Assembly: GCA_900553035.1 (NCBI GenBank)
Contig: USCC01000043.1
Coordinates: forward strand, 1 to 16,581
From: an uncultured Rhodospirillaceae bacterium
GTDB lineage: Bacteria; Pseudomonadota; Alphaproteobacteria; CAAGCB01; CAG-977
Reading direction: 5' to 3'
Length of the DNA stretch: 16,581 nt
Shown: positions 6,759-15,072 of the stretch, one piece after another
Position numbering within the stretch: position 1 is the first letter of the stretch
Layout: each line of letters opens with the position of its first letter
Translations under genes and position numbers: made by a program
Notes under the pieces: generated by a model
What the model saw: the letters and a program-made list of their open reading frames with translations, nothing else
Told to the model about the DNA's origin: nothing
Databases searched by the model: none

Positions 6759-7988
6759 ATGAGAGGAAAATACGGAAACATCGTCATTTTGACCGGCGCG
6801 GGTATTTCGGCGGAATCAGGGCTGGCCACTTTTCGCGGAAGTGACGGCCTGTGGAACGGTTGCCGCGTTGAAGACGTCGCAACCGTCGAAGCTTTTGAAC
6901 GTGATCCGGAAAGCGTGCGGCGGTTTTACAACGGATTGAAAAAAGAAGTCTGTCGAGCCGAGCCGAATGAGGCTCACCGGGCCATCTCGGTGCTTCAGAA
7001 AAATTACCCGGCTCGGGTTGACATCCTGACGCAGAATGTGGACACCCTGCATGAAAAGGCCGGAAATGTGAACGTGTACCACATCCACGGACAGATCAAC
7101 CGTGCGCTTTGCCTGAACTGCGCAGCGACGATTGAAACATGGGAGGACGTCACCGCAGACACGGTCTGTCCGACCTGCGGCACAGCGGGAGCCATGAAGC
7201 CCGATATTATTTTTTTCGGTGAAATGCCTTACTATCCGGATCTGGCCGGGCGCCTGCTCCGAAATGCCGGACTGTTCATTTCCATCGGGACGTCCGGCGT
7301 CGTTTATCCCGCGGCCGGTTTTGTCCGGACAGCCAAAGCCGCCGGAGCGCAAACGTATGAATTTAATCTGGACACAACGTCGAATAATTTCTTATTCGAC
7401 CATCACATTTACGGAAAAGCGGGAACGACTTTTCCGATGTTTGTTCAAAACCTGCTGACCGAAGAGAGAGGCGACATGGCAAAAATCACAATCATTCAGG
7501 CGGATATTACGAAACTGGCTGTTGACGCGATCGTCAACGCGGCGAACACTTCTCTGCTGGGCGCCGGCGGCGTTGACGGAGCGATACACCGAGCCGCGGG
7601 AAAAGAACTTCGGGAAGAATGCCGCCGTCTGAACGGCTGTCAAACGGGAGAAGCAAAAACGACGAAAGCCTATAACCTGCCGGCGAAATACATCATCCAT
7701 ACCGTCGGCCCGGTCTGGCGCGGCGGTACGAACGGTGAAGAAGCGCTTCTCCGCTCGGCTTATGTTTCCGCCCTGAACGAAGCCCGGCGCATCAGCGCGA
7801 AAACGGTGGCTTTCCCCGCGATTTCGTGCGGTGTCTACGGCTACCCGCTGAAACAGGCCTGCCGCGTGGCGTATCAGACTGTCGCCGAACAGGCCGCGGA
7901 TTTTGACGAAATTTTCTTTGTCGCCTTTTCCGACGAAATCCAGAATGCCTATGAGGAAGCCGCCCGGCAATACGCCGCCGGAACCTGA
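6759..7988 (+). CDS. Sirtuin (CobB-type)-macrodomain fusion protein
   Basis: One continuous 409-residue frame joins two enzymes. Residues 1-235 form a Sir2 deacylase: GAGISAESGLATFRG (NAD site), TQNVDTLH, catalytic His110 in YHIHG, a four-Cys zinc site (C118, C121, C137, C140), DIIFFGE and IGTSGVVYPAAGF. Residues 240-409 form a MacroD/YmdB-like macrodomain: IVNAANTSLLGAGGVDGAIHRAAG with the expected Asn and Asp (N263, D273), and the phosphate loop AISCGVYGYP. The linker is only about five residues, and the macrodomain begins at a Met. The ATG at 6759 follows GGAGAAGGA, a strong ribosome site; the frame is open further upstream but without a good start. Known chemistry: sirtuins release O-acyl-ADP-ribose, which such macrodomains can hydrolyse. 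The fusion suggests coupled production and removal. A base error near 7455 could also join two genes. Confidence 0.92.
   Translation: MRGKYGNIVILTGAGISAESGLATFRGSDGLWNGCRVEDVATVEAFERDPESVRRFYNGLKKEVCRAEPNEAHRAISVLQKNYPARVDILTQNVDTLHEKAGNVNVYHIHGQINRALCLNCAATIETWEDVTADTVCPTCGTAGAMKPDIIFFGEMPYYPDLAGRLLRNAGLFISIGTSGVVYPAAGFVRTAKAAGAQTYEFNLDTTSNNFLFDHHIYGKAGTTFPMFVQNLLTEERGDMAKITIIQADITKLAVDAIVNAANTSLLGAGGVDGAIHRAAGKELREECRRLNGCQTGEAKTTKAYNLPAKYIIHTVGPVWRGGTNGEEALLRSAYVSALNEARRISAKTVAFPAISCGVYGYPLKQACRVAYQTVAEQAADFDEIFFVAFSDEIQNAYEEAARQYAAGT
7465..7478 (+). promoter_or_regulatory. Possible internal ribosome site and start for a separate macrodomain
   Basis: AGAGAGG (7465-7471) lies four bases before the ATG at 7476, whose Met is residue 240 of the fusion and the natural first residue of the macrodomain. 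It may produce a free 170-residue macrodomain alongside the fusion, or be a relic of two separate genes. Confidence 0.4.
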
Positions 7989-8590
7989 ACTCCTTTCCGA
8001 AAGCACCTACCGCCCTGTTCCCGACAAAAGCCCTTCTGCGGGGTCTCCCCTTCCCCGCGATAACGGGTCGAAGACGAAAATCCAGAGACGGCGGAGATCC
8101 CGGCTGTAACCGCAAAAGTGATATTCCGAGCCGCACATTGCACAAAGCCAGCCTCCACATCCGCCGCTCCATCCCTTCGACCCTGAACGCCCGAAACAAG
8201 TTTTCAGCCCCGTCCGCCTCCACTGCGCCCGATCCACGGCTTCAGCAGGAAAATGATGCGGTTTTCATCCGCAAAAACGGGGATTAGTCGCCGGAGGCCG
8301 CCCAAACGGAACAATTCCCCGCTTTCGTTCTCAGAAACTCAAATCTTCCATAGCGTCCTTACAGACGGCGGCGGTCCGCTCATTCCTCCGCGGTATCTCC
8401 GGAGAATTTCCAAAGATCACCGGGACAAGATGTCTCGCCGGCGGCCTTCCAATGCTGAACGTTTTCTGCACAAGTCGGGCTTCTTTCTTCCCGTTACCCC
8501 TCCCATACGCCCGGTTGCCAAAGGAACAACACTCGGCCTTGGGAGACTTTCTTTCAGGTTTCTTCCGGAATCCGCCCGCTCAGAGAAGAC
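7989..8590. other. Gene-free intergenic stretch
   Basis: About 600 bases between the fusion gene and the GlgX terminator, similar in GC to the coding parts. Open frames exist on both strands, but they are rich in Arg/Pro/Ser, lack ribosome sites and match nothing I know. One plus-strand frame (8253-8759) runs through the GlgX terminator and into the 3' end of glgX, so it is not a gene. I see no terminator directly after the fusion gene. Confidence 0.4.
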
Positions 8591-8593
8591 CAC

Positions 8594-8623
8594 AAAAAAA
8601 GCCCGTCCATTGATCGGACGGGC
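8594..8623 (-). terminator. Terminator of glgX
   Basis: GCCCGTCC (8601-8608) pairs perfectly with GGACGGGC (8616-8623) around a seven-base loop. On the minus strand the hairpin is followed by seven T (8600-8594), 22 bases beyond the glgX stop. Confidence 0.9.
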
Positions 8624-8645
8624 TTTCAGAAAACAGAGCCGTTCC

Positions 8646-10850
8646 TCAGCGGGAACCGCGAAAATGCTTTTTCGTCATCTGCGCCAGGACACTTTCCTTC
8701 CGGGCGGCTTTTTCCTTAACGCGGTTTTCTTCGCGAACCGCACGCAGAACAATCATTGAATGGGCTTCAACCCTATGCTTCCCATCCTGAACACTGCGTT
8801 CCGCCTCCGGTTTCTTTTCAAGACCCGGTTTTGCCGTATCAAACGCAACTTCCCATTTCTGTCCGTTCGGCGCCGGAGGCAGCGTCCAGTTCAAAGCCCC
8901 GTTGTGCGCGTTCATGATGATCATGAAATCATCGTCCGCCGGCTTGCCTTCCCGCTTCATCCGCTCGCCCGCCAGTGTATAGGAAATTGTCTTGGCAAAC
9001 GGAGCGTTCCAATCTTCGGGCGTCATTTCCTGCCCGTCGGGACGGAACCAGGTCACTTCCTTTGTGCCTTTGTCGTCAACCGCCGCACCGCTCAGATAAT
9101 CGACATTCCCCAGAACCGGATGTTCCCGGCGCAGTTTTGTCATAAATGCAACCATATCAGCCGATTTGACGTCGCGGTCGGTTACCGTGTCCCAGTTGAC
9201 CCAGCTGTATTCGTTGTCCTGACAATAGGGGTTGTTGTTCCCCTGCTGTGAACGGTTGAATTCATCGCCGGCCAGACGCATCGGAACGCCGGAAGCCATC
9301 AGAAGCGTTGCCTGCAGATTCCGAACCATTTTATTGCGGAATTCGTCCAGACCTTCATCCCGGTTCCCTTCATGCCCCCAGTTACGGCCGAAATTCTGGT
9401 TTGAACCGTCCGTATTATTCCAGGGATTGGCTTCGTTGTGTTTCTGTTCGTAGGACCACAGATCCTTGGCCGTGAAACCGTCATGCGCCGTCACGAAATT
9501 GACGGACGGAGAACGGTTTGAACCTTCGTTGCGCAAATCGTCGGAAGCCGTCATCCGCCGCGCCATTGTCGCCGCGAATCCCTCGCGGCCGCACCAGAAG
9601 CGCCGGGTATCATCACGGAACCGGTCATTCCACTGCATCCATTCTTTGGGGAAATTGCCGACCTGATACCCGCCGGCGCCGCAATCCCAAGGCTCGGCAA
9701 TCAGTTTGACTTTCGATAAAACAGGATCGTTGCGGATGTCCCGGAAAAACGGATGGTTTTTATCAAAATCGCGGTTGTTCGGATCGCCTTCGCGCCCGCG
9801 AGCCATGACGGTTGCCAGATCGAACCGGAATCCGTCAACGCCCATTTCCTCGGCCCAGTAGCGCAGGGAATCAACGGCCAGACGGCGAGCCATCGGCTTT
9901 GTCATGTCCAGCGCATTGCCGCACCCGGTTTCTTCACGGTATTTCGATTTATCGTTCGGATCATGCACGAAATAATACGCGCTGTCGATTCCCTTCAGGC
10001 TCAGCATCTGTGTGTGTGCGTCGCCCTCGCCGACATGGTTATACACAACGTCCATGATGACTTCCATGCCGAGGTCGTGATATTTCTTCACCATTTCCTT
10101 AAACGAGACCGGATCCCCGTAATCCGCGTGGGGCGCGAAATACGCGATGGGTTCATATCCCCAAAAGTTGGACAACCCCTTTTCCGCCACGGGGCCGTCC
10201 GTCGCAAAAGCCTGTACGGGTAGCAGTTCAACCGATGAAATCCCCTGATCCACAAGGTAATTCGTAACGCCGTCATTTGCCATACCTGCGAATTTGCCCT
10301 TATCACCGGCGGGGACTTCGGGATGCTTCATCGTAAAGCCCTTGGCATGCGTTTCATAGACGACCGTTTCATTCCAGGGAACGTTCGGTTTGCGCCCTGT
10401 ATCAACGGCCTTGAGCTTTTCCGGATCAATAACGATGCCTTTGGGGGCGATTTTTCCGGTATCCGCCGTATTCCGTGATTTTTTATCCCCGGGGTTGGAA
10501 GCCATGAAATCGGGATGCCATTCAAATTCGCGATCCAGCTGCCGCGCATACGGATCAATCAGCAACTTGTTCGGGTTGAAACGATGTCCCCGATCGGGAT
10601 CATAAGGCCCGTCAACCCGATATCCGTAACGCAGGCCGGGTTTGGCGTCCGGCAGATACCCCGACCAGATTCCCTCCGGCGTCCGTTCCTTCAGTTCGAT
10701 TCGGGTCTCGTTTTCCTGTTCATCGAAAAGGCAAAGTTCAACCTTGGTCGCATTTTCGGAGAACAAAGCGAAATTAACGCCTTTCCCATCATACGTCGCC
10801 CCCAGTTTTTCAGGATGGCCCGGTAAAATTTTCTGATATCGCTCTGCCAT
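8646..10850 (-). CDS. glgX: Glycogen debranching enzyme (GH13 isoamylase type)
   Basis: GlgX hydrolyses alpha-1,6 branches in phosphorylase-limit glycogen, releasing short maltodextrins in the cytoplasm. The 734-residue product has an N-terminal CBM48-like domain (about 10-120, with GVNFALFSENATKVELC) and a GH13 barrel. Visible GH13 motifs are MDVVYNHVGEGD, DGFRFDLATV with the nucleophile Asp at about 344, KLIAEPWD with the acid/base Glu at about 386, and FVTAHDGF with the third acid. I chose the ATG at 10850 because AAAGGA lies eight bases upstream; in-frame TTG (10880) and ATG (10856) starts are less well placed. The C-terminus carries an extra Lys/Arg-rich tail of about 30 residues. It stands alone, with its own promoter and terminator; no other glycogen genes are in the window. 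Confidence 0.96.
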   Translation of the reverse strand: MAERYQKILPGHPEKLGATYDGKGVNFALFSENATKVELCLFDEQENETRIELKERTPEGIWSGYLPDAKPGLRYGYRVDGPYDPDRGHRFNPNKLLIDPYARQLDREFEWHPDFMASNPGDKKSRNTADTGKIAPKGIVIDPEKLKAVDTGRKPNVPWNETVVYETHAKGFTMKHPEVPAGDKGKFAGMANDGVTNYLVDQGISSVELLPVQAFATDGPVAEKGLSNFWGYEPIAYFAPHADYGDPVSFKEMVKKYHDLGMEVIMDVVYNHVGEGDAHTQMLSLKGIDSAYYFVHDPNDKSKYREETGCGNALDMTKPMARRLAVDSLRYWAEEMGVDGFRFDLATVMARGREGDPNNRDFDKNHPFFRDIRNDPVLSKVKLIAEPWDCGAGGYQVGNFPKEWMQWNDRFRDDTRRFWCGREGFAATMARRMTASDDLRNEGSNRSPSVNFVTAHDGFTAKDLWSYEQKHNEANPWNNTDGSNQNFGRNWGHEGNRDEGLDEFRNKMVRNLQATLLMASGVPMRLAGDEFNRSQQGNNNPYCQDNEYSWVNWDTVTDRDVKSADMVAFMTKLRREHPVLGNVDYLSGAAVDDKGTKEVTWFRPDGQEMTPEDWNAPFAKTISYTLAGERMKREGKPADDDFMIIMNAHNGALNWTLPPAPNGQKWEVAFDTAKPGLEKKPEAERSVQDGKHRVEAHSMIVLRAVREENRVKEKAARKESVLAQMTKKHFRGSR

Positions 10851-10908
10851 GAACATTATCCTTTGATTTTTGGCGGACAATCAAGCCTTCCGCATCACTC
10901 TTTAGACA

Positions 10909-10937
10909 ATATTATCGAAAATAGACGAACCATGCAA
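10909..10937 (-). promoter_or_regulatory. Sigma-70-like promoter of glgX
   Basis: On the minus strand TTGCAT (10937-10932) and TAATAT (10914-10909) are separated by exactly 17 bases, a near-consensus arrangement. Transcription would start about 50 bases before the glgX ATG. Confidence 0.6.
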
Positions 10938-11145
10938 GACAAATGAGGACGGAATCACAAAAGAAAACACACCGGATTTCCGCGTCCGCGGCACGGGCTG
11001 ATTTTTTCTGTTCTCTTTTTTGTCCGAGGTACACCTTTAAAGTGTATTATTTTAAAAAAATCATCATATTTACTATTTATGCTTTACTTAAATCTGAATC
11101 GAAATTATCCTTCCTTCGGTTCCATTTTCAGAGCAGAGGGCAAAT

Positions 11146-12522
11146 ATGACCGAACATGAAAACATCTGCGATGCTCCCCCAAAACCGTCTTCGCGCGTTT
11201 CCCAAAATCCCGTTGATTTGCGTTTTTTCGCCATCTGTTTCCTGGCGCTGTTGTTTTACATTCCCCTGGGAATGATTGACGGCATCACGGATTCGCGGAT
11301 AGACAATCTGAGATATGCTGTTGAGGACGTTTCCGGCGTATGGGGCAATGGGGAAAAAATTGCCGCTCCGATCATCAGCGTTCCCGTCCGCATCACAGTC
11401 GAAGAAAACATCGACAATCATCCTTTTGAGCGTTACGACAAAAAAACGGTTGTTCATACAAAGACATACGCTTTTCTGCCCGACGAACTGAACATTGAAA
11501 CAGAGCTTGTCCCCGAAATGCGTCATAAAGGCATTTACAACATCCTGGTTTACGCGGCCCGGCTTCATATTTCCGGCAACTTTGGGAAATTTGATCTTCC
11601 CTTTGTTAAAAAAGGGAACTCAACGTACGAAATACTGTGGAATGAGGCCTACCTGAACATTGGCGTCAACGCGGCGCAGATCCGCGGCAAAACGGAAATT
11701 CTTTTTAACGGGCACGATCTGTCGCCGGTTCCGGGGACACGCCTTGAACAGATTGAAGGTATCTCCGCCCCTCTGGATCTGGAGGCCGCCCCCGGGGAGA
11801 GCCGTTTTTCCATTTCTCTGCAACTGAACGGCCGGGAAACGATTTCTTTTGCTCCTCTTGGCAAAAAGAATTCTTTTGAAGTTGTTTCCCCTTGGCCTGA
11901 TCCGTATTTCAGAAGCACTTTCCGGCCTCAGTCGTCTGAAATTTCCGAAAACGGCTTCAAGGCGAAATGGGAAATTCCTTACCTTGCCCGTAATTATCCA
12001 CAGGTTTTTGAGAACGGCAATAAAAGAGTGCTGTCAGGTATACAGGAAAAAACCGTTGAAGTTGGCCTGTATGAAGCGGCGCCTCTTTACCGGAACGTTC
12101 AGCGTCTGTCGGATTACGGTATTATGTTTGTCGCTCTGACCTTTATCATGATGTTTCTGTTTGAACGGGGGCTGAAGCAAAACCTGTATTACGTTCAATA
12201 TGCTGTTATCGGCCTGTCGCTGTGCCTGTTTTTCCTGACGTTGCTGTCATTATCAGAGCATATCTGCTTCGGGATATCATACGTGATCGCGTCTCTGGTT
12301 GTCATTTTCATGATATCGCTGTATCTGTACGGCGCCTTGAAAAATAAAACGGCGGCGGCTTTTGCCGCTTTCATCCTGGCTGTCATATACGGGGTTTTAT
12401 ATCTGATGTTTTCAGAATCGGATTACGCCCTGCTTATCGGGACGGGGACCCTGCTGACGACCATGGGACTTGTCATGTGGCAGACACGCGGCCTCAATGC
12501 GCATCCCGAGGACGATGAATAA
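11146..12522 (+). CDS. creD: CreD-family inner-membrane protein
   Basis: The 458-residue product resembles CreD (Cet), an inner-membrane protein of unclear biochemical role linked in other bacteria to envelope stress and beta-lactam or colicin tolerance. Residues about 27-45 (FFAICFLALLFYIPLGMI) are the N-terminal anchor, followed by a conserved GKIAAPIISVPV-like stretch (here GEKIAAPIISVPV) opening a large extracytoplasmic domain to about 320. Five or six hydrophobic helices close the protein, including the YGIMFVALTFIMMFLFE segment and LSLSEHICFGISYVIASL, which match the CreD C-terminus. GAGGG sits six bases before the ATG. No CreBC two-component genes are adjacent, so control by that system is not shown. 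A strong terminator follows immediately. Confidence 0.92.
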   Translation: MTEHENICDAPPKPSSRVSQNPVDLRFFAICFLALLFYIPLGMIDGITDSRIDNLRYAVEDVSGVWGNGEKIAAPIISVPVRITVEENIDNHPFERYDKKTVVHTKTYAFLPDELNIETELVPEMRHKGIYNILVYAARLHISGNFGKFDLPFVKKGNSTYEILWNEAYLNIGVNAAQIRGKTEILFNGHDLSPVPGTRLEQIEGISAPLDLEAAPGESRFSISLQLNGRETISFAPLGKKNSFEVVSPWPDPYFRSTFRPQSSEISENGFKAKWEIPYLARNYPQVFENGNKRVLSGIQEKTVEVGLYEAAPLYRNVQRLSDYGIMFVALTFIMMFLFERGLKQNLYYVQYAVIGLSLCLFFLTLLSLSEHICFGISYVIASLVVIFMISLYLYGALKNKTAAAFAAFILAVIYGVLYLMFSESDYALLIGTGTLLTTMGLVMWQTRGLNAHPEDDE

Positions 12523-12526
12523 CCGG

Positions 12527-12557
12527 AAAAAGCCCTGCGAAATGCAGGGCTTTTTTT
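12527..12557 (+). terminator. Terminator of creD
   Basis: AAAAAGCCCTGC (12527-12538) pairs with GCAGGGCTTTTT, ending in seven T, four bases after the creD stop. The A-rich left arm means it could also stop minus-strand transcription coming from the repeat-protein gene. Confidence 0.92.
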
Positions 12558-12612
12558 CAACTCGCTCTGTTCTCTGGAAAGCAGGCTCCTGTATTATGTG
12601 CCGCAAACACTC

Positions 12613-12676
12613 TCCGCTCTTTCTCTGGCTTCCGGGAAAGCCTCCGACAGCCGCTAAGCCTTTTTGCTCAGCAATA
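12613..12676. repeat. 64-bp direct repeat, copy 1
   Basis: Starts TCCGCTCTTTCTC and ends GCTCAGCAATA. It is identical to 12761-12824 except for one base (CTCTGG here, CTCAGG there). It contains a small GGCTT/AAGCC hairpin and lies between the creD terminator and the end of the repeat-protein gene. Confidence 0.9.
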
Positions 12677-12760
12677 AAGCCGAAAAAAACCATACAGCCT
12701 GCCGTCCGAATTTACTTCCCGCCCTCTTCGCTTCTATCGTCAATCCTGCCCGAAACGTAT

Positions 12761-12824
12761 TCCGCTCTTTCTCAGGCTTCCGGGAAAGCCTCCGACAGCC
12801 GCTAAGCCTTTTTGCTCAGCAATA
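12761..12824. repeat. 64-bp direct repeat, copy 2
   Basis: Second copy, 148 bases downstream of the first and 53 bases from the stop of the repeat-protein gene. The base that differs lengthens the hairpin to AGGCTT/AAGCCT. The 84 bases between copies are not repeated. There is no T-run placed to make it a standard terminator for the minus-strand gene. Confidence 0.9.
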
Positions 12825-12877
12825 CGACCTTAAGACACGTTTTGTCTGCGGTTGTTCCCGCCGCCGTTCCCGCGAAA

Positions 12878-15007
12878 TCAACCGCGCTGCCGGATCTTTC
12901 CACGGACAGCCGCCTGAACAGCCTGAGTGTCCGACAAAGAGGCTTTTTCGGCTTTCCGGCGTTTGATCGTTTCCTGTGCTTCCTTTTTCCGATAGGCCAT
13001 TTTCGCGGCTTTGATTTTTTCCGGCGTCATTCCGTCGATTTTTTTGGAATCAATATCCGGCGCGATCAGAGCAACATCGGAATAACCGACACGAATCGTT
13101 CGCCCGGCCTGCGTGCCCGACGGAATTTCACGCACCGACGTCGACGAAACGTCAAGAATACCTCCTGTCGTCAGATTCCGCGGCAGAACTTTAATGGATG
13201 AATAGCTCAAATCCAGATTCCGACCCACATGCAGGTTGTCCGGAAGCTTTTCAACATATGAACTGCCCAGCCTCAAATCCTTTCCGACACGAATATCGTC
13301 GGGAATTTCCGTTATGGACAAACCCCGCAGTGTCAGGCTTCCCCCGACGTCCAGTCCCCGCGGCAGACGGGTCACACGCGTCCCGCCCAAATCCAGATCG
13401 CCGCCCGTTTTGAAATCCGCGGGCACTTCCGAAATGTACAGACCGTTTAAAATCAGACTGTCCCGAACGCTCAGTCCGGCGGGAATACGGTCAACCTGCG
13501 AATGCGACAACAGCAACGAACCGTTCACATGCATGTTGTCCGGCAAAGACGAAACCGCCGTTTCTGACAAATCCAGATCCTTACCGACCTTGACTCCGGG
13601 CGGGAAGGAAGAAATGCCCGACCCGCGCGCAATCAGGCTTCCGGAAACGTCCAAAGCCGGCGGAAGAAAATCCACAGGCGCTTTTGTCAGGATAAAGTCC
13701 CCGTTCACCTTCAGATTCAAAGGCAGATCCATGATGTTTGTGCGGCTGATATTCAGATCCCGGCCGACTTTCATATCATACGGCATGTGTGAAACCACCG
13801 TATCGCTGATGTCCAGAGAACCGCCGACCTCCAGCCCGGACGGAAGGCTTTTCAAAGGCGTGCGGTCGGCAAACAGGGAACCGCCTGTTTTAAAATGATC
13901 CGGCAGAACCTCAACCTTCGTCCCGCTCAGGCGCAGATCGCCGTTGACCTGTAAATCTTCAGGAATTTTTTCAACCGCTGTCCCCGACAGGTTCAGATAC
14001 CCCTCAACGACCAACCCTTTGGGCAGAGAAACAACCTCTGTATTGCTTAAATCCAGATTCTTGAAATGGGCATTTTCCGGAATGTCATACATGTTGATGA
14101 ACACCCCGTTGACGTCCTTGACCATTCCCATGTTTTTCGCGTCATCATACGGGTTGAGGCCGACACCGTTAATGAATTTCTGGACATAGGGCAGATACTT
14201 TTTAACGACAAGCCTGTCGGCCTTGCCCTTGCACTGCTTCACAAGATTATTCTGAATTTCAAACGTGACATGAGGCTCTCCACGGGCATCCCGAATGGAA
14301 TAAATCTGGATGGCACCGGACATCATCGCCCGGTCATAACCGCCCTGCCCGACACAGTGCCCCATTTTGTCGCTTTCCGCATCCAGCGCTTCCGCCGTCA
14401 CAAGCTTCACCGCCGTAAATCCGTCGCCCAGATCCATAACGAATTCGGTTCCGTCTTCCATGCGTTTCCGGTCGGCTTCGGTGTAAACCTGCTTTGCGGC
14501 CCTGCGCGCCATATCCGCATGCCATTCGTCCGCGGCGGCCAAGGCTTTTTCAAAACTGGCGTAATCGGGCGTACATTTCAGATAATCGATTTTCAGACGC
14601 GGCGACGGGCGGGAAAGCTCTTTGTTCAGATAGGCGTCACAGGCGGAATAGAAACAGTCACGGATGGAATTCAGGTTCTGATAGAAATCCTGGGAAACAT
14701 CTTCCTCCCGGAAATCAAAGACCGGGCGCCCTTCCGCCAGAGCCTTCTTCAACCACTCGGGTTCGCCTTCCCCGGCGACCGTTACCGGTTCCAGATAAGG
14801 AGCCTCTGCCGCATCCGTCAGATATTCCCGCACGCGCACCTTCATCCACTGATAAATCATGCCGGAAATGATTTTATCCCGGTTTTCCCCGATAAAATCC
14901 CTGTCCTTCAGCTGGGCAGGCTTGAAAGCCTCGTACTTTTCGCCGTGGTAAACCAGGTTTTCAATGTACCGGTTTAAATCTTTTTCATTTCTGAGATTGA
15001 CAGGCAT
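12878..15007 (-). CDS. PcfJ-like N-terminal region fused to seventeen 20-residue leucine-rich repeats
   Basis: The 709-residue protein starts at the ATG at 15007, six bases after AAAGGAG; an upstream in-frame start at 15076 would overlap the ankyrin gene and has no such site. Residues 1-310 are mixed helical. At 216-265 there is GHCVGQGGYDR, then IYSIRDARGEPHVTFEI, then VKQCKGKADR, the pattern I associate with PcfJ-type proteins. Residues 314-653 are seventeen consecutive repeats of exactly 20 residues with approximate consensus VGGxLDLSxTxVxxLPxxLx. The tail (about 655-709) is Lys/Arg/Glu-rich and helical. No signal peptide is seen. It resembles solenoid binding scaffolds; partner and role are unknown. 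PcfJ is named after a plasmid conjugation-region protein, but no conjugation genes are here. It is the last gene of a minus-strand cluster. Confidence 0.85.
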   Translation of the reverse strand: MPVNLRNEKDLNRYIENLVYHGEKYEAFKPAQLKDRDFIGENRDKIISGMIYQWMKVRVREYLTDAAEAPYLEPVTVAGEGEPEWLKKALAEGRPVFDFREEDVSQDFYQNLNSIRDCFYSACDAYLNKELSRPSPRLKIDYLKCTPDYASFEKALAAADEWHADMARRAAKQVYTEADRKRMEDGTEFVMDLGDGFTAVKLVTAEALDAESDKMGHCVGQGGYDRAMMSGAIQIYSIRDARGEPHVTFEIQNNLVKQCKGKADRLVVKKYLPYVQKFINGVGLNPYDDAKNMGMVKDVNGVFINMYDIPENAHFKNLDLSNTEVVSLPKGLVVEGYLNLSGTAVEKIPEDLQVNGDLRLSGTKVEVLPDHFKTGGSLFADRTPLKSLPSGLEVGGSLDISDTVVSHMPYDMKVGRDLNISRTNIMDLPLNLKVNGDFILTKAPVDFLPPALDVSGSLIARGSGISSFPPGVKVGKDLDLSETAVSSLPDNMHVNGSLLLSHSQVDRIPAGLSVRDSLILNGLYISEVPADFKTGGDLDLGGTRVTRLPRGLDVGGSLTLRGLSITEIPDDIRVGKDLRLGSSYVEKLPDNLHVGRNLDLSYSSIKVLPRNLTTGGILDVSSTSVREIPSGTQAGRTIRVGYSDVALIAPDIDSKKIDGMTPEKIKAAKMAYRKKEAQETIKRRKAEKASLSDTQAVQAAVRGKIRQRG
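13049..14068 (-). repeat. Seventeen tandem 60-bp coding repeats
   Basis: These encode residues 314-653 of the PcfJ-like protein. The phase is perfect: 1,020 bases equal 17 x 60 with no insertion or deletion. The DNA copies have diverged while the protein pattern persists, so this is an old, selected solenoid rather than a recent expansion. Short words such as CAAATCCAGAT on the plus strand recur in register. Confidence 0.9.
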
Positions 15008-15072
15008 TCGGCACTCCTTTCGTCGGCACATCGGGCTTTGACTGAAAGGAATACACCTTTTTGCGCTTTTTT

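Noticed and set aside
8253..8759. 168-codon plus-strand frame between the fusion gene and glgX
   Set aside because: It runs through the GlgX terminator into the 3' end of glgX on the opposite strand, has Arg/Ser/Pro-rich composition and no ribosome site.
12470..12966. Plus-strand frames of about 100 codons after creD
   Set aside because: They cross the creD terminator or the 64-bp repeats and overlap the 3' end of the repeat-protein gene; composition is not protein-like.
13049..14068. CRISPR-like array with 60-bp period
   Set aside because: The period is within a continuous coding frame of 20-residue leucine-rich repeats; there are no identical repeats with unique spacers.
14066..14977. 303-codon plus-strand frame opposite the leucine-rich-repeat gene
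   Set aside because: It is an antisense shadow of the well-supported minus-strand gene, with no ribosome site and no recognisable domain.
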